The notes under the pieces are model-generated. The model did no database searches and had not been told where the DNA came from. It saw only the letters and a program-made list of their open reading frames with translations. From Acidobacteriaceae bacterium (GTDB lineage Bacteria > Acidobacteriota > Terriglobia > Terriglobales > Acidobacteriaceae): a stretch of 64,000 bases of DNA. Location of the stretch: NCBI GenBank assembly GCA_003134815.1, contig PLCO01000029.1, forward strand, positions 24,874 to 88,873, written 5' to 3'. Both the position numbers and the translations under genes were made by a program. Positions 10,401 through 19,835 of the stretch are shown in pieces (within the stretch, counting starts at the first letter, position 1; every line of letters starts with the position of its first letter).

Positions 10401-11837
10401 GGTCTTGTGATCCAGGATCTTCGTCCCGCGACGACCGCTGCGATTACGGTTACGCCAGTGACCACCACGGGGTGCGCGGGCGCCACTTATCCAGGATGCA
10501 ACACGATCCAAGTGACGGTAAGCGCCGGCACGGGCTACGGTACGCCGACGGGAACCGTGACGCTTTCAGTAGGCAGCGCCAACGGCAATCAGCCGAAACA
10601 GACCCAAACCCTGAATAGTGCCGGCGTCGCCACATTTGCCTACAATGCGCTCCTCGGCGGGATCTACACCGTCAACGCGGACTATAGCGGCGGCGGTACA
10701 GCAGGCGCCACGCAGAACACCTGCGCAACGACTACTCCTTGCTTCGCCGGGGCCGCCCAAAAGGGAGCGTTCACAATCGCCCGGGCCATCCCAACCATCA
10801 CCCTTGGGATACCGGTGACGAACAATCAATGCCTCAACTACACGACGCTGTTGAATGGCTCCTCATCGACGGTTACTGATCCGACGACTCATCTTCCGGT
10901 AAACCTCTGCACTCCCAACCCTACCCTGTTGACCGTGTGGGCCGGAAACACCTATGTGTACTGGGCACATCAAGCCTATGTTTCAGCAATTGTGAGCTCG
11001 ACGGTGGGAACGCCGTCCGGCACCGTAACCTTTACGCAGGGTGGACAACCTGCCGATCCAACTCAGGGGGTGGGCGGGGCCATTGCGCCGAACGGCAGTG
11101 GCGTTGCGACCTTCCTGCTCCAGAATCTCGGACAGGGTTTGTACAACCTGTCGGCGGTGTACAACGGTGACGTGAACTATGCCCCGCTATCTGTCGCGTT
11201 GCAACCTTTCTACGAAATCAGTCGAAGCGTCCAAATCACAGCCTCCGGAGCAACAACCATCACCCCCGGGACCCCCGCTCAAGTTACGCTCACGCTAATG
11301 CCGCTCGTGGGGTTCGCTGGGAACGTCGCCCTGGAGTGCAACTCATCCGATGCGCCGATCAAGCTGGCTGCGACTAATCCTTCAACCACGTTGCCCCAGT
11401 ATTCCGAGTGCACATTCAATTACGCCAACGCCAGCACGGGCACTGAGGCTGTGGGTACCGGCGGTGCGGTTGCATCAACCATCGTAATGACCATCAGTAC
11501 AAACGTCGCTGTTAACGGCGGCGCCTCGGCTTCGATCGCGAGGCAGTCGCCATGGGCGCTGGCCGGCCTGTTCGGGTTGGGTATGGTCGGGTTGATTGCC
11601 GGGCGCAAAAAACTTTACCGCTCGATGGCTGTAATCTGCATCGCGATGATGCTTTCCGGCCTGTTCATGGGAATCACCGCTTGCACCAACGCCGGTTACT
11701 CAACGCCGCCGCCCGCACCAAAGGTGAAGACGCCCGGCGGGACTTATAACGTGCAAATCATCACCTACGATCCAGCGGCGCTGATTCAGAACTCACTGAC
11801 GACGCCGATGTTTACGTTGCCCGTCACCGTTCAGTAG
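7425..11837 (+). CDS. Large secreted NHL-repeat/Ig-like protein with C-terminal membrane tail
   Basis: A 1470-residue protein starting at ATG 7425, preceded by GGGAGGAAG. The signal peptide lies near residues 7-32 (RRIARIACLVLLAGLLPAVSA). Two beta-propeller-like NHL regions are visible: about residues 60-330 and 610-860, with repeats such as GVAVDGVGNLYIGDSG. These are followed by choice-of-anchor/Ig-like modules (about 885-1080 and 1160-1240, with TPTGTVTLSVG). Near the end come a hydrophobic segment followed by Arg/Lys (GLIAGRKKLYR), a second hydrophobic segment, the lipobox-like GITAC, and KTPGGTYNVQI. The next gene is a paralogue with the same layout. No catalytic motif is seen. It is probably a surface or periplasmic glycan- or protein-binding scaffold working with the upstream receptor; the function is unknown. 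Confidence 0.85.
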   Translation: MAIESNVMFRRIARIACLVLLAGLLPAVSAKAQLPIKAPAPVSVGSVVPFNHGSTGNWIQIYSMKQDPLHGHIVFLDSAGSVIYDMAPGASLPTEMVGPEQSNKTASDCSLLEYKGSYWNGAIAFDKWDNMYVTDRFGSAVQFCRVPYNASAGTWTFTVADIWKGPTFTNSSNQTVSIPPQDLQVADDGVTFYVCTSDTSSIYKYTVDINGNVSGVTALATGLEAGATQMAVDHAGNLFFVENQGAYPNNVHGIREIVAGSPTVVGDGTGTAEGALPRVDQGGWNGINGMYIDPQGNMYFGSTNNISYGGQADGVFMIPNEGTPSSPKLTWADTVMVSPVDGGYPPMVDSRGFLWIATSYYNNWAPAGINAPQCDTTTQQNATATCLESTIVLWKPGALSLGNSPVGGPSVVPITAYSVAAGGGTVTLTANNSFTEEQVVTISAKAGDPLFPLNGLSFYVSGTGLSGSAFQISTSAIAAGTSGSTTAALGLNQTQAIYYMFNKPTTPASIALAPPSNTNFKTVASSPEASVPAPTNPVLPCTAGASYPAFTANMTTTSAYSWCPYYVQLNTTKAGPVEGEVQLLDSGSNVIDGSNAYLSGVGQGAAVSVVSSATVQSIATGLNNPKQVAADPYGNTYVADAALKAIEEYPAGTTSPVSGKVLGSSLSAPTGVAVDGVGNLYIGDSGNVYLIPFVKGALATTQQTKIASGLGTGNLNLAVNGLGDLFVADEANKQVVEIPNPQTELIAKNYPQIVLGSGFTGPSAIATDSSGNVWVADGANLFEITIPFGGLTKVASGLHAPVTGLAVDPSGSVFVAESTGLVWIPYSTTTGALNVNSEVLLSSGLGTGPAIPWGVTLDGMQNAYASYGSGSTAGLSQLGIGGTYNFNAGNVEANPNVPVEVDAQILNLGNLPLTVSDDPTVDLVSGTNPADYSVAPATQNSPSCSSSTSTPPGGSCYLGMVLQAPVAGQTSASINVISNAANATSGVAVAVSGLVIQDLRPATTAAITVTPVTTTGCAGATYPGCNTIQVTVSAGTGYGTPTGTVTLSVGSANGNQPKQTQTLNSAGVATFAYNALLGGIYTVNADYSGGGTAGATQNTCATTTPCFAGAAQKGAFTIARAIPTITLGIPVTNNQCLNYTTLLNGSSSTVTDPTTHLPVNLCTPNPTLLTVWAGNTYVYWAHQAYVSAIVSSTVGTPSGTVTFTQGGQPADPTQGVGGAIAPNGSGVATFLLQNLGQGLYNLSAVYNGDVNYAPLSVALQPFYEISRSVQITASGATTITPGTPAQVTLTLMPLVGFAGNVALECNSSDAPIKLAATNPSTTLPQYSECTFNYANASTGTEAVGTGGAVASTIVMTISTNVAVNGGASASIARQSPWALAGLFGLGMVGLIAGRKKLYRSMAVICIAMMLSGLFMGITACTNAGYSTPPPAPKVKTPGGTYNVQIITYDPAALIQNSLTTPMFTLPVTVQ

Positions 11838-11868
11838 GAGTTTTGTGAGCTGAGCGAAGTAAGCAGTT

Positions 11869-11900
11869 CTGTCCTGGAGTCGGAGGCGGCTCCAGGACAG
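11869..11900. repeat. Perfect 11-bp inverted repeat between the two NHL genes
   Basis: CTGTCCTGGAG (11869-11879) pairs with CTCCAGGACAG (11890-11900) around a 10-nt loop. There is no T-run after it, so it is not a standard terminator. It may stabilise a processed mRNA or attenuate transcription between the paralogues. Confidence 0.6.
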
Positions 11901-11984
11901 CGGAAAAGTAAGCAAGCCTCGATCCGCAAGCAGACTAGAGTCGCCTGCGGAGAGTCGTTACAAGTGAGTTTGGGGAGGAATGGA

Positions 11985-14900
11985 ATGGCCACCACGTCGT
12001 TCACCGCGCTGCGCCGGATTGCCGGCTATGCCTTTACGCTGATGCTGATTAGCTTGTGTCTGACTGGATTCGCCGCAGGCCAGGGATCGCCGCTTGTGAC
12101 TGCCAGCTCCGCCGTCGGCTTGAGTCATCCGACCGGGTGGGGGACAATCCTGGACACGGCCATGGACCAGAACGGCGACTGGTGGGTGGTGGACTGGCAG
12201 AACGGCGCGCTTTACGAGTTCCCCGCGGGCGGAGGCCCGGCGATTGTGGTTGCTGGTGCGACCCCGTCGGCAAGCCTGGGGGGCGGCTACCAGAACCCTG
12301 GCATCATCTTCGATCCAGGTAACAATCTCTACCTTGAAGCCAACTACAACAACTGCATCGTGATGTTCCCGTGGAATGCGGCCACGAAAACCTGGACCGG
12401 CCTGAATGACGGCGGAGCTAAAGACCTATCGCCTTCCAACCCAACGACGACGATGTGCACCAACTCCGGAAGCAACAACCAAGCTGAAGCCTGGGCGCAG
12501 TATAACGTCGCCGATCTGACGGGCGAAGGCCTTGGCTATTTTCAGCCCTGGGGCATGGCCATCGGCACAAACAACACCATCATTGTCGGCGATACCGGCG
12601 GCAATGAAGCCGCCGACATTCGGCGCCTGACAGTCAGCGGCGCGTGGTCCAATCCCAAGACCGCCGGATGGGACTGGGTACCCGCGATCGGCCTGACCAA
12701 GCGACCGAACTCCGTAGCGCAGGATCCGGAAGGCAACGTCTATTTTGTTGAAGATTCCGGCGGAGCCGCCGGAGTTCTTGAAATCCCCGCGACCGCGACC
12801 AATGAGCAATACCAGTCAACTAAAACGACGGCCGCTGAGGCAACGATGACTCGCGTGGACCCGAATCTACCTGCCGTGACAGGTGTCGCCTCTGATGCCG
12901 CGGGCAACCTCTACATCAGCGATTCGCAAACCGGCGTGGTCGAGGTTCCAAATCCGTCCGGGACCCCGCAAACGTCATCGGCGGTCCTGATTTCGGGCCT
13001 GCATGCCGGAGGCCAGGTGGCCATCGATGCGGCGCGCAATTTGATGTATGTTCCAACCTCGCAGACGCAGACCAACGGCCAGGCGAATGTGGCCAAGGTC
13101 GGCCTTGGCTCTGCTGAGTTCGGCGCTTCCCCTGTGGGCAAAGCAGTGACGACAGGGCCGAACGTTCTCTTCGGCTTTAACGGCGCGGCCACGCCGGCCA
13201 CCTTCGTAATTGCTGAAAACGGCGTGTCCACGCCCGACTTCGCCATTACTGGCGGAACATGCACTACAGGCGTCGCCTACGCGAATGCCACGAGTTGCCT
13301 TGAGAACGTATCCTTTACGCCAACTTCCGTTGGGAACATTTCGGCCAAGCTGCTGATGCAGAAACTTGTACCGACCGGTCCGAACTTCTCGGTCACCGCA
13401 TATTCAATCCCCAAAGGGAGCACCACTCTCACGCTCACCGCTGCGAACTCCCTCGTATCGGGCGAAATCGTCATATTCACCGACACCACGAAAACCGATC
13501 CGTTGTACGCGCTCAATGGCTTGCAACTCACCGTTCTGCCCGCCGGTCTAAGCGCAACACAGTTCGAAGTTTCGACCAGCGCTGTGGCCCCGACCTTCAC
13601 GCCGCCGGCGGCAGTGGTGACTGTGGCGGCTAATGCTACCGTTCTAGGCTCCAGCTACGTGACCCTGGCGAGCATGGCGCTCCACGGCGTCGGATTGGGC
13701 GCGAACATCCAGGCATCGCCCGCATTGCAGTCCTCGATCGGATCGAAGCTGTTGACTCCCAGCCAGGTTGCGACCGACGCAGCGGGGAATCTTTATGTCG
13801 CAGATCCCGGCCAGGCCAAGGTTCTTGTGTATGCCGCGGGTTCCGGCGCCTCATCTACCCCCTCTTCCGTAGGCACTGGACTGACGCTGCCGACAGGCGT
13901 GGCCGTCGATGGCTCAGGCGACATCTTCATCGCCGACAGCAGCTCCGGTAGCGTCGTCGAAGTGCCCTTCGGGCAAACCGAGACCACTGGCACGCCTGCG
14001 GGACTGAACCCAACGGACCAAGTGACTCTTGTGAGCGGGCTGGGTACTACCGGCCTGCAACTGGCAGTGGACGGGTTGAACAATCTGTATATCGCAGATC
14101 CGAGCAATGGGCGGGTCGTAAAGCTGGGCGCCGTAGGCGCTTCGACTACCTCCAATCTGAGCAACACGGAGACCATTCTGACCGCCGGCTTTACCGCGCC
14201 CTCGGCTGTGGCCGCGGATGAAGTCGGCAATGTCTACGTGATCGACGGCGTGAATCTTTTCGAGCTCATCGGCGGCGCCGGGGCTCCAGTCACGTTGCTG
14301 AACAATCTAAGCGGCGCTACCGGCTTGGCAGTCGATCCTTCCGGGGCCGTCTATATCACCTCGGCTAGCGGAACCACGCGCATCCCCTATGTGAGCGGCG
14401 CGTTGAATCTTGCCGATGAGACCACCGTCGCCTCGGCAGTGAGCAACACTTCGTCGGTCGCTCTTGACCGCGCAAACAACGTCTATCTGGTCCAGGCCTC
14501 TGGCGGAGCCATCACCCTGGTAAGCACGAATGGTGCAATGGTCCTGCCCGAGCCCGCCACGCTCAATTCCTCAACAAATGCGATCGCCACGATCACCAAT
14601 ACGGGGAACTCGCCGCTGACCGTCACCGGCTACACCGGCAGCAACCCGGCAAACGCGCAGCAGCCCTCGTACTTTCAATTGCCGGTGGACTTCTCGGCTG
14701 CCGATGCGTCAACCGGCGGTTGCGAAGCGGGTAGCCCGGTGGCGGCAGGCGCGACCTGCGAGGTGAACATCACCTTCAACCCCGGAGCTGGAGAGCAAGG
14801 GGCGCTCACCGGCGTAATCGGCGTTACCAGCAGTGCGATCAACGCACCAACGACCATTGCTACTACCGGAACGGCGTTGGCGCTGGCAAATTCCGCGTCG

Positions 14901-16490
14901 GCCCTCGTTGCGGGACAAGGCCATGCATCCGAGGTAATCAATACTCCTCTCTCAATCACCGTGGCGTCCAAGAGCGGCGCAGGCGCGGCCCCCACTGGTA
15001 CCGTCACGGTCGTCTATACGACGTGGACGGTCGTCATTGTTGCGGGCGTTCCCACCATTACGCCGCAAACAGCGACTGCCACTTCAAGTTTGACCAATGG
15101 CGCCGCCAGTTTCACTCTTTCGCCGGTTTTAGCGGGGACGCAGACCATGACCGTGCTCTACAGCGGCGATCGGGTCTACGGTCGATCGGTGGGAACAATG
15201 TCCGTTACCGTGGCGAAGTCCGCGATTACGGGAATTGCCCTGCCCACCCTCCCCGACCTAACAGATATCAACCTGCCGTTCGTTCCGGCGGGAACTGGCA
15301 GCGGAACCGTTCCATACGACGGATCGGAGACGCCGTTCCAATACAACTTCATCATGAAGGTGGGCACCGCCGCAGGCGTTCCCACCGGGTCAATTACAGT
15401 AATGGACAACTCGACCGCATGCCCCCCCGGAACATCGGCAGCGGGAATCGGCGCGGCAACCTGCAATCTACCCGGCTACGCAACCCCGGGTGGATACACC
15501 GGCGTCGCGTGCCCAACCAACACTGCCGCGGGAGTGTTGACCATCCAGAACGCCGGCACGATTACCGGCGCCCAGGCATCGTTCCCAACAAGTTGCTTGT
15601 GGTTTGTGCCCCAGGGTGTCAGCTATTCGCCGGTGATCTACACGCACAACATCTATCCGGTGTATAGCGGGGATCAGAATTTCCTGGGCCTTACCGGGCC
15701 GACATCGACGGTGCTGCAGTCCGTGCGTGGACCCATGGTGCAAATCACGCAAACTGGCAATGCAGCGTCACTCACAGCTGCTCCGTCGCTGACGGTGTCA
15801 GCGGGATCCTCGGCGAGCATGAATCTAACTCTGACCTCGATTCTCGGTTACGGGATTGCTGGACGGAACTCCCAGTTGAACGCTACTAACTTCCCGGTTT
15901 CGCTCACCTGCGACAATCTGCCGCCACATACACAGTGTTCGTTCACTTATCCCATCCCGGACCCGCTTGTACCCAACTCCGTGGATATCCCGTGCCCCTC
16001 TGGCGCAACGTCGACACAGATTGCTAACGGTTCAGTTCAATGCACGCCGGGACAGGTAAGCGTGACTTTCTACACCGACGTTTCAGCGGGTACCACCACC
16101 AGCCAGAATGCCCGCACTGCCTCTGTCACACTGGCGGCAATCTTTGGCTTCGGAATGATGGGGCTCTTCTTCCGCCGCAAGGCCTTTGAAAAAGCCCGGC
16201 TTCTCATGATGGTGTTCCTCATGGTTGTCGGGGGCGCGCTTGCGGTTAGCATTACCGCTTGCAACACCACAACCTTGGCCCCTCTTGCGTCTTTGAAGAC
16301 GCCTGCTGGAACGTATGCGGTGACGATTACAGCGGACGAAGTGGGCTCGTTCTGTTCTTCCCAGCCCGGCGGCGGGGGCGACAATTGCATCGTGCCGGGG
16401 AGTGGCTCGACAACCAATAACGGCATCGAGGTCTTTGGCACCCAAAACCAGGTGTCTCTACCGTTCTACGTCAATGTGAATGTGCAGTAA
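11985..16490 (+). CDS. Second large secreted NHL-repeat/Ig-like protein (paralogue)
   Basis: ATG 11985 was preferred to GTG 11964 because GGGGAGGAA lies just upstream of it (11972-11980). About 1500 residues. A signal peptide (RRIAGYAFTLMLISLCLTGFAAG) is followed by a first NHL/propeller region (about 40-400) with VAQDPEGNVYFVEDSG and GVASDAAGNLYISDSQ. A second propeller follows (about 580-840), with QVATDAAGNLYVADPG and GVAVDGSGDIFIADSS, then Ig-like modules. The end repeats the tail of the upstream paralogue: a hydrophobic helix, FFRRKAFEKARLL, a second helix, SITAC, KTPAGTYAVTIT, and a final NVNVQ. The pair probably arose by tandem duplication but has diverged strongly. No enzyme motif is seen. 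Confidence 0.85.
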   Translation: MATTSFTALRRIAGYAFTLMLISLCLTGFAAGQGSPLVTASSAVGLSHPTGWGTILDTAMDQNGDWWVVDWQNGALYEFPAGGGPAIVVAGATPSASLGGGYQNPGIIFDPGNNLYLEANYNNCIVMFPWNAATKTWTGLNDGGAKDLSPSNPTTTMCTNSGSNNQAEAWAQYNVADLTGEGLGYFQPWGMAIGTNNTIIVGDTGGNEAADIRRLTVSGAWSNPKTAGWDWVPAIGLTKRPNSVAQDPEGNVYFVEDSGGAAGVLEIPATATNEQYQSTKTTAAEATMTRVDPNLPAVTGVASDAAGNLYISDSQTGVVEVPNPSGTPQTSSAVLISGLHAGGQVAIDAARNLMYVPTSQTQTNGQANVAKVGLGSAEFGASPVGKAVTTGPNVLFGFNGAATPATFVIAENGVSTPDFAITGGTCTTGVAYANATSCLENVSFTPTSVGNISAKLLMQKLVPTGPNFSVTAYSIPKGSTTLTLTAANSLVSGEIVIFTDTTKTDPLYALNGLQLTVLPAGLSATQFEVSTSAVAPTFTPPAAVVTVAANATVLGSSYVTLASMALHGVGLGANIQASPALQSSIGSKLLTPSQVATDAAGNLYVADPGQAKVLVYAAGSGASSTPSSVGTGLTLPTGVAVDGSGDIFIADSSSGSVVEVPFGQTETTGTPAGLNPTDQVTLVSGLGTTGLQLAVDGLNNLYIADPSNGRVVKLGAVGASTTSNLSNTETILTAGFTAPSAVAADEVGNVYVIDGVNLFELIGGAGAPVTLLNNLSGATGLAVDPSGAVYITSASGTTRIPYVSGALNLADETTVASAVSNTSSVALDRANNVYLVQASGGAITLVSTNGAMVLPEPATLNSSTNAIATITNTGNSPLTVTGYTGSNPANAQQPSYFQLPVDFSAADASTGGCEAGSPVAAGATCEVNITFNPGAGEQGALTGVIGVTSSAINAPTTIATTGTALALANSASALVAGQGHASEVINTPLSITVASKSGAGAAPTGTVTVVYTTWTVVIVAGVPTITPQTATATSSLTNGAASFTLSPVLAGTQTMTVLYSGDRVYGRSVGTMSVTVAKSAITGIALPTLPDLTDINLPFVPAGTGSGTVPYDGSETPFQYNFIMKVGTAAGVPTGSITVMDNSTACPPGTSAAGIGAATCNLPGYATPGGYTGVACPTNTAAGVLTIQNAGTITGAQASFPTSCLWFVPQGVSYSPVIYTHNIYPVYSGDQNFLGLTGPTSTVLQSVRGPMVQITQTGNAASLTAAPSLTVSAGSSASMNLTLTSILGYGIAGRNSQLNATNFPVSLTCDNLPPHTQCSFTYPIPDPLVPNSVDIPCPSGATSTQIANGSVQCTPGQVSVTFYTDVSAGTTTSQNARTASVTLAAIFGFGMMGLFFRRKAFEKARLLMMVFLMVVGGALAVSITACNTTTLAPLASLKTPAGTYAVTITADEVGSFCSSQPGGGGDNCIVPGSGSTTNNGIEVFGTQNQVSLPFYVNVNVQ

Positions 16491-16527
16491 CAAACTCATC
16501 GATCGGGACTGAATTCAGGCATGCTTT

Positions 16528-16559
16528 CATCGCGCCGCGCAAGCGGCGCGATGTTGTTT
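16528..16559 (+). terminator. Rho-independent terminator after the second NHL gene
   Basis: CATCGCGCCGC (16528-16538) and GCGGCGCGATG (16543-16553) form a perfect 11-bp GC-rich stem with a GCAA tetraloop, followed by TTGTTT. It lies 37 bases past the stop codon and is the clearest terminator in the window. The remaining 236 bases before the GH30 gene hold nothing else convincing apart from a small GACAG/CTGTC inverted repeat at 16751-16769. Confidence 0.85.
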
Positions 16560-16795
16560 GAGCCGGCGTTGCGTGGCTTAATAAATTGATTTAGTATGGG
16601 TGGGCTGCAGAAGAGCGAGCCCGATCTGCGCACTGATAAACGCGCTTTGGTATAGCCGCCCTTGACGATCCCTACAAGCGGCGGCCGGCGATTCCAGGCA
16701 CTGCAATCAGCTTTCCCATGCGATTGATGCCATGGCCGGGTTTTGATTCGGACAGATAGACCCACTGTCTAAGTGATCCTAAGGAGAAGCTGGTT

Positions 16796-19700
16796 ATGCG
16801 CTTTCGTTCGGCTTGGTGGCTGGTGGCTTCAACTCTCGTCATTGCCGGATGCGGCGGTTCCAATTCGGGCGGAGGTGGTGGGGGCGGGAACAACACTCCG
16901 CCGACAGTTGCCTCGGTGACGCCCACGAATGGCGCTATTAGCGTCGCGGTCGGCTCGACTATTTCAGCGGCATTCAGCGAGTCGATGACTTCGTCGACCG
17001 TCACCACCTCGACATTTACGCTCGTGCCGCAAGGCGGGTCGGCCATTGCCGGAACCGTCGTATATAACGGTGGCAATTTCACGGCGACATTCACGCCAAG
17101 CGTCCCGCTAGCTTATAGCACGATGTACACCGCGACAATTACGACCGGCGTGCAGAGCAGCGGTTCAGTGGCATTGGGTTCCAGCTACACCTGGTCGTTT
17201 ACAACGGCGCCAGTGCCTCCGCCGACGGTTTCTTCGGTGACACCAACGAACACAACCACTGGCGTTGCCATCACATCGGACGTTACGGCTACCTTCAGCG
17301 AGGCCATGAATGCGGCGAGCATCACCGCCGCGACGTTCACGCTCGTGCCCCAGGGAGGAGCAGCCGTCGCCGCGACTGTCAGCTATTCCAGTAATGGCAA
17401 CGTCGCGACGCTTACTCCGACCGCGCCGCTCACCAACAACACGACCTATACGGCCACAATCACGACGGGCGTCTCATCCTCTGCCGGGAGTGCGCTGGCC
17501 GCGAACTATACCTGGTCGTTCACAACCGTGCTTGGCCCGGTGCCGACCGTTAACGCGGTGACGCCGGTGAACCTGACCAACGGCGTTGCCATTACCTCAA
17601 CCGTCACGGCCACGTTCAGCGAGGCCATGAGCTCATCGACAATCACTGGGTCGAATTTTACGTTGGCACCGACGGCGGGCGGGTCGGCGGTCACTGCGGC
17701 AGTCGTCTATACCGCCAACAATCTGACCGCAACACTTACGCCGACCGCTCCGCTCGCCTACAACACCGCCTACACGGCCACAATAACAACTTTAGTGCAG
17801 AGTTCTTTAGGCACTCCGCTGGCCGCCAACTACACCTGGACATTTACCACCGCAACGGCGCCGGCTCCGGCGGTCACTGGAGTGACACCGATCAATCTGA
17901 GCACCACTGCGGCCATCTCAACGACTGTAACGGCAACCTTCAATCAGGCGATGAATTCCTCCACAATTACCGCCTCGACCTTCTCACTGACCGGACCAGG
18001 AAACACTTCTGTGCAGGGCACCGTCGCCTACAACGCCGGTACTTCGGTTGCGACGTTCACGCCGACGGCGAATCTTGCTTACAACACCATGTATGTGGCG
18101 ACGCTCAGCACCAGCATTATGAGTTCCACGAGCGTTGCGCTGGCTGCGGCTTATACGTGGAGCTTCACGACGGCTGCAGCACCGGTTCCCACTGTCTCAA
18201 CCACCGTGCCGACGAGTGGCGCTGCGAGCGTGAACATCGGCAACGCGCTGACGGCGACCTTCAGTCAGCCGATGAACTCGTCGACCGTCACCGCGACCAC
18301 CTTTACGCTGGCCACATCAAGCGGCAACACTCCGGTTGCGGGCCTGGTCACTTACAACACCGGAACTTCGACGGCGACATTCACTCCCAATGCATCTCTG
18401 GCCTACAGCACGTCGTACACTGCGACAATTACGACGGGAGCGACAAGCGCTGCCGGCGCCGCGCTGGCCTCTAACTACGTGTGGACATTCACCACTGGCG
18501 CGAGCCCCAACCAAGTGACAGTTGACTTCGGAACGACCTATCAGACCATTCGCGGATTCGGCGGCTCGACCGCATGGCTTGGACATATGCCATCAGCCGT
18601 CTCTACGGCCTTGTTCAACCCAACGAGCGGACTCGGCCTCAGCATCCTGCGCTTGCGCATCGATCCCCAGGGTTTGTCAACGGGTGGTGGCACTCATGGG
18701 GATCCATATGAAACCAGCGAATGGGACTACGAGGCTGCCAATGGCGCAGACGCCGTCGCCGCCAACCCCAAAGCCATCGTCTTCGCCTCGCCCTGGACGG
18801 CGCCAGCCACCTGGAAACTCAGTGGCACCTCAACCACAATAAGCGGCGTTGTCTTTAACGAGGCCTTCAACGGCAGTTGCGGCGATGGAGCGGGTTACTG
18901 TGGCGGCTATCTGGATCCGAATCACTATGCCGACTATGCCAATTACCTGGAGGATTTTGTTAAATTCTTCAATACCACCAACACCTTCCATCTCTACGCC
19001 ATCTCGATGCAGAATGAGCCGGAGGTGAACCAAAACTACGAGTCCTGCGTCTGGACTCCACAGCAAATGGATACCTGGGTCGCGGGCAACGCCTCGACGA
19101 TCACTTCGGACGCATACTCGACGAAGTTCATCATGCCGGAGTCGGAGTCATTTAATTCGTTCGTTGCCTCACCAACCCTCAACGACACAAATGCGCAGGG
19201 ACTTGTCAGCATCATCGGTGGCCACATCTATGGGGTCCAGCCTGCGCCATACTCCATTCCTTCGGGAGACAGCCCGAAAGAAATCTGGATGACCGAGTTC
19301 GGCCCATTGAGCTCAGCGACGCTAACCTGGGTTCAAGCCTTGACGATCTATGGTGAATCGATCCATAACTCAATGGTCACCGGCCAATACAACGCCTATG
19401 TCTGGTGGGGACTTTTCGGCAACTCCGCCGGCAGTTGCGCAACATCCGCCGGCACCTGTGGCCTTGTCGACAATGCTGGGAGTGTGCAGCCGATGGGCGA
19501 AGTGATGGGCCAGTACTCGAAGTTCATCCAGCCCGGCTATGTGCGCGTTTTGGCAACCGTAAACTCGCTTTCCGGAGTGTATGTTTCGGCGTACAGTAAT
19601 AGCTCGCCAGCACACTATGTGATTGTGGCAATCAACGCCAATACGACCTCGGAGAGCCTGACGTTTGCGCTGAGCAATGGGACAGTCACGTCAGTTACGC

Positions 19701-19813
19701 CTTATGAAAGTTCGTCCACATTAAGCCTGGCAGCGCAATCCGCGGTCACGGTAACTGGCGGGCAATTCAACTACACGCTTCCCGCGCAAAGTATCGTTAC
19801 GTTTGTGCAGTGA
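16796..19813 (+). CDS. GH30 family glycoside hydrolase, lipoprotein with five Ig-like repeats
   Basis: Starts at ATG 16796 after AAGGAG. The N-terminus is a lipoprotein signal with lipobox VIAGC (Cys19), then a Gly/Ser linker, so it should be membrane-anchored. Five tandem SbsA/Big_5-like domains of about 100 residues follow (about 35-135, 141-244, 248-351, 357-458, 464-568). Each carries a TATFSEAMNSSTIT-like core and ends YTWSFTT. The catalytic part begins about residue 572 (IRGFGGSTAWLG). The likely acid/base Glu741 is in MQNEPEVN and the nucleophile Glu834 in WMTEFGP; the C-terminal beta-domain ends LPAQSIVTFVQ. GH30 members act on xylan, glucuronoxylan, beta-glucan or glucosylceramide. 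Substrate cannot be fixed; the repeats probably hold the enzyme away from the cell surface. Confidence 0.9.
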   Translation: MRFRSAWWLVASTLVIAGCGGSNSGGGGGGGNNTPPTVASVTPTNGAISVAVGSTISAAFSESMTSSTVTTSTFTLVPQGGSAIAGTVVYNGGNFTATFTPSVPLAYSTMYTATITTGVQSSGSVALGSSYTWSFTTAPVPPPTVSSVTPTNTTTGVAITSDVTATFSEAMNAASITAATFTLVPQGGAAVAATVSYSSNGNVATLTPTAPLTNNTTYTATITTGVSSSAGSALAANYTWSFTTVLGPVPTVNAVTPVNLTNGVAITSTVTATFSEAMSSSTITGSNFTLAPTAGGSAVTAAVVYTANNLTATLTPTAPLAYNTAYTATITTLVQSSLGTPLAANYTWTFTTATAPAPAVTGVTPINLSTTAAISTTVTATFNQAMNSSTITASTFSLTGPGNTSVQGTVAYNAGTSVATFTPTANLAYNTMYVATLSTSIMSSTSVALAAAYTWSFTTAAAPVPTVSTTVPTSGAASVNIGNALTATFSQPMNSSTVTATTFTLATSSGNTPVAGLVTYNTGTSTATFTPNASLAYSTSYTATITTGATSAAGAALASNYVWTFTTGASPNQVTVDFGTTYQTIRGFGGSTAWLGHMPSAVSTALFNPTSGLGLSILRLRIDPQGLSTGGGTHGDPYETSEWDYEAANGADAVAANPKAIVFASPWTAPATWKLSGTSTTISGVVFNEAFNGSCGDGAGYCGGYLDPNHYADYANYLEDFVKFFNTTNTFHLYAISMQNEPEVNQNYESCVWTPQQMDTWVAGNASTITSDAYSTKFIMPESESFNSFVASPTLNDTNAQGLVSIIGGHIYGVQPAPYSIPSGDSPKEIWMTEFGPLSSATLTWVQALTIYGESIHNSMVTGQYNAYVWWGLFGNSAGSCATSAGTCGLVDNAGSVQPMGEVMGQYSKFIQPGYVRVLATVNSLSGVYVSAYSNSSPAHYVIVAINANTTSESLTFALSNGTVTSVTPYESSSTLSLAAQSAVTVTGGQFNYTLPAQSIVTFVQ

Positions 19814-19835
19814 TGCGGGCCGGCATGGCGCAGGC

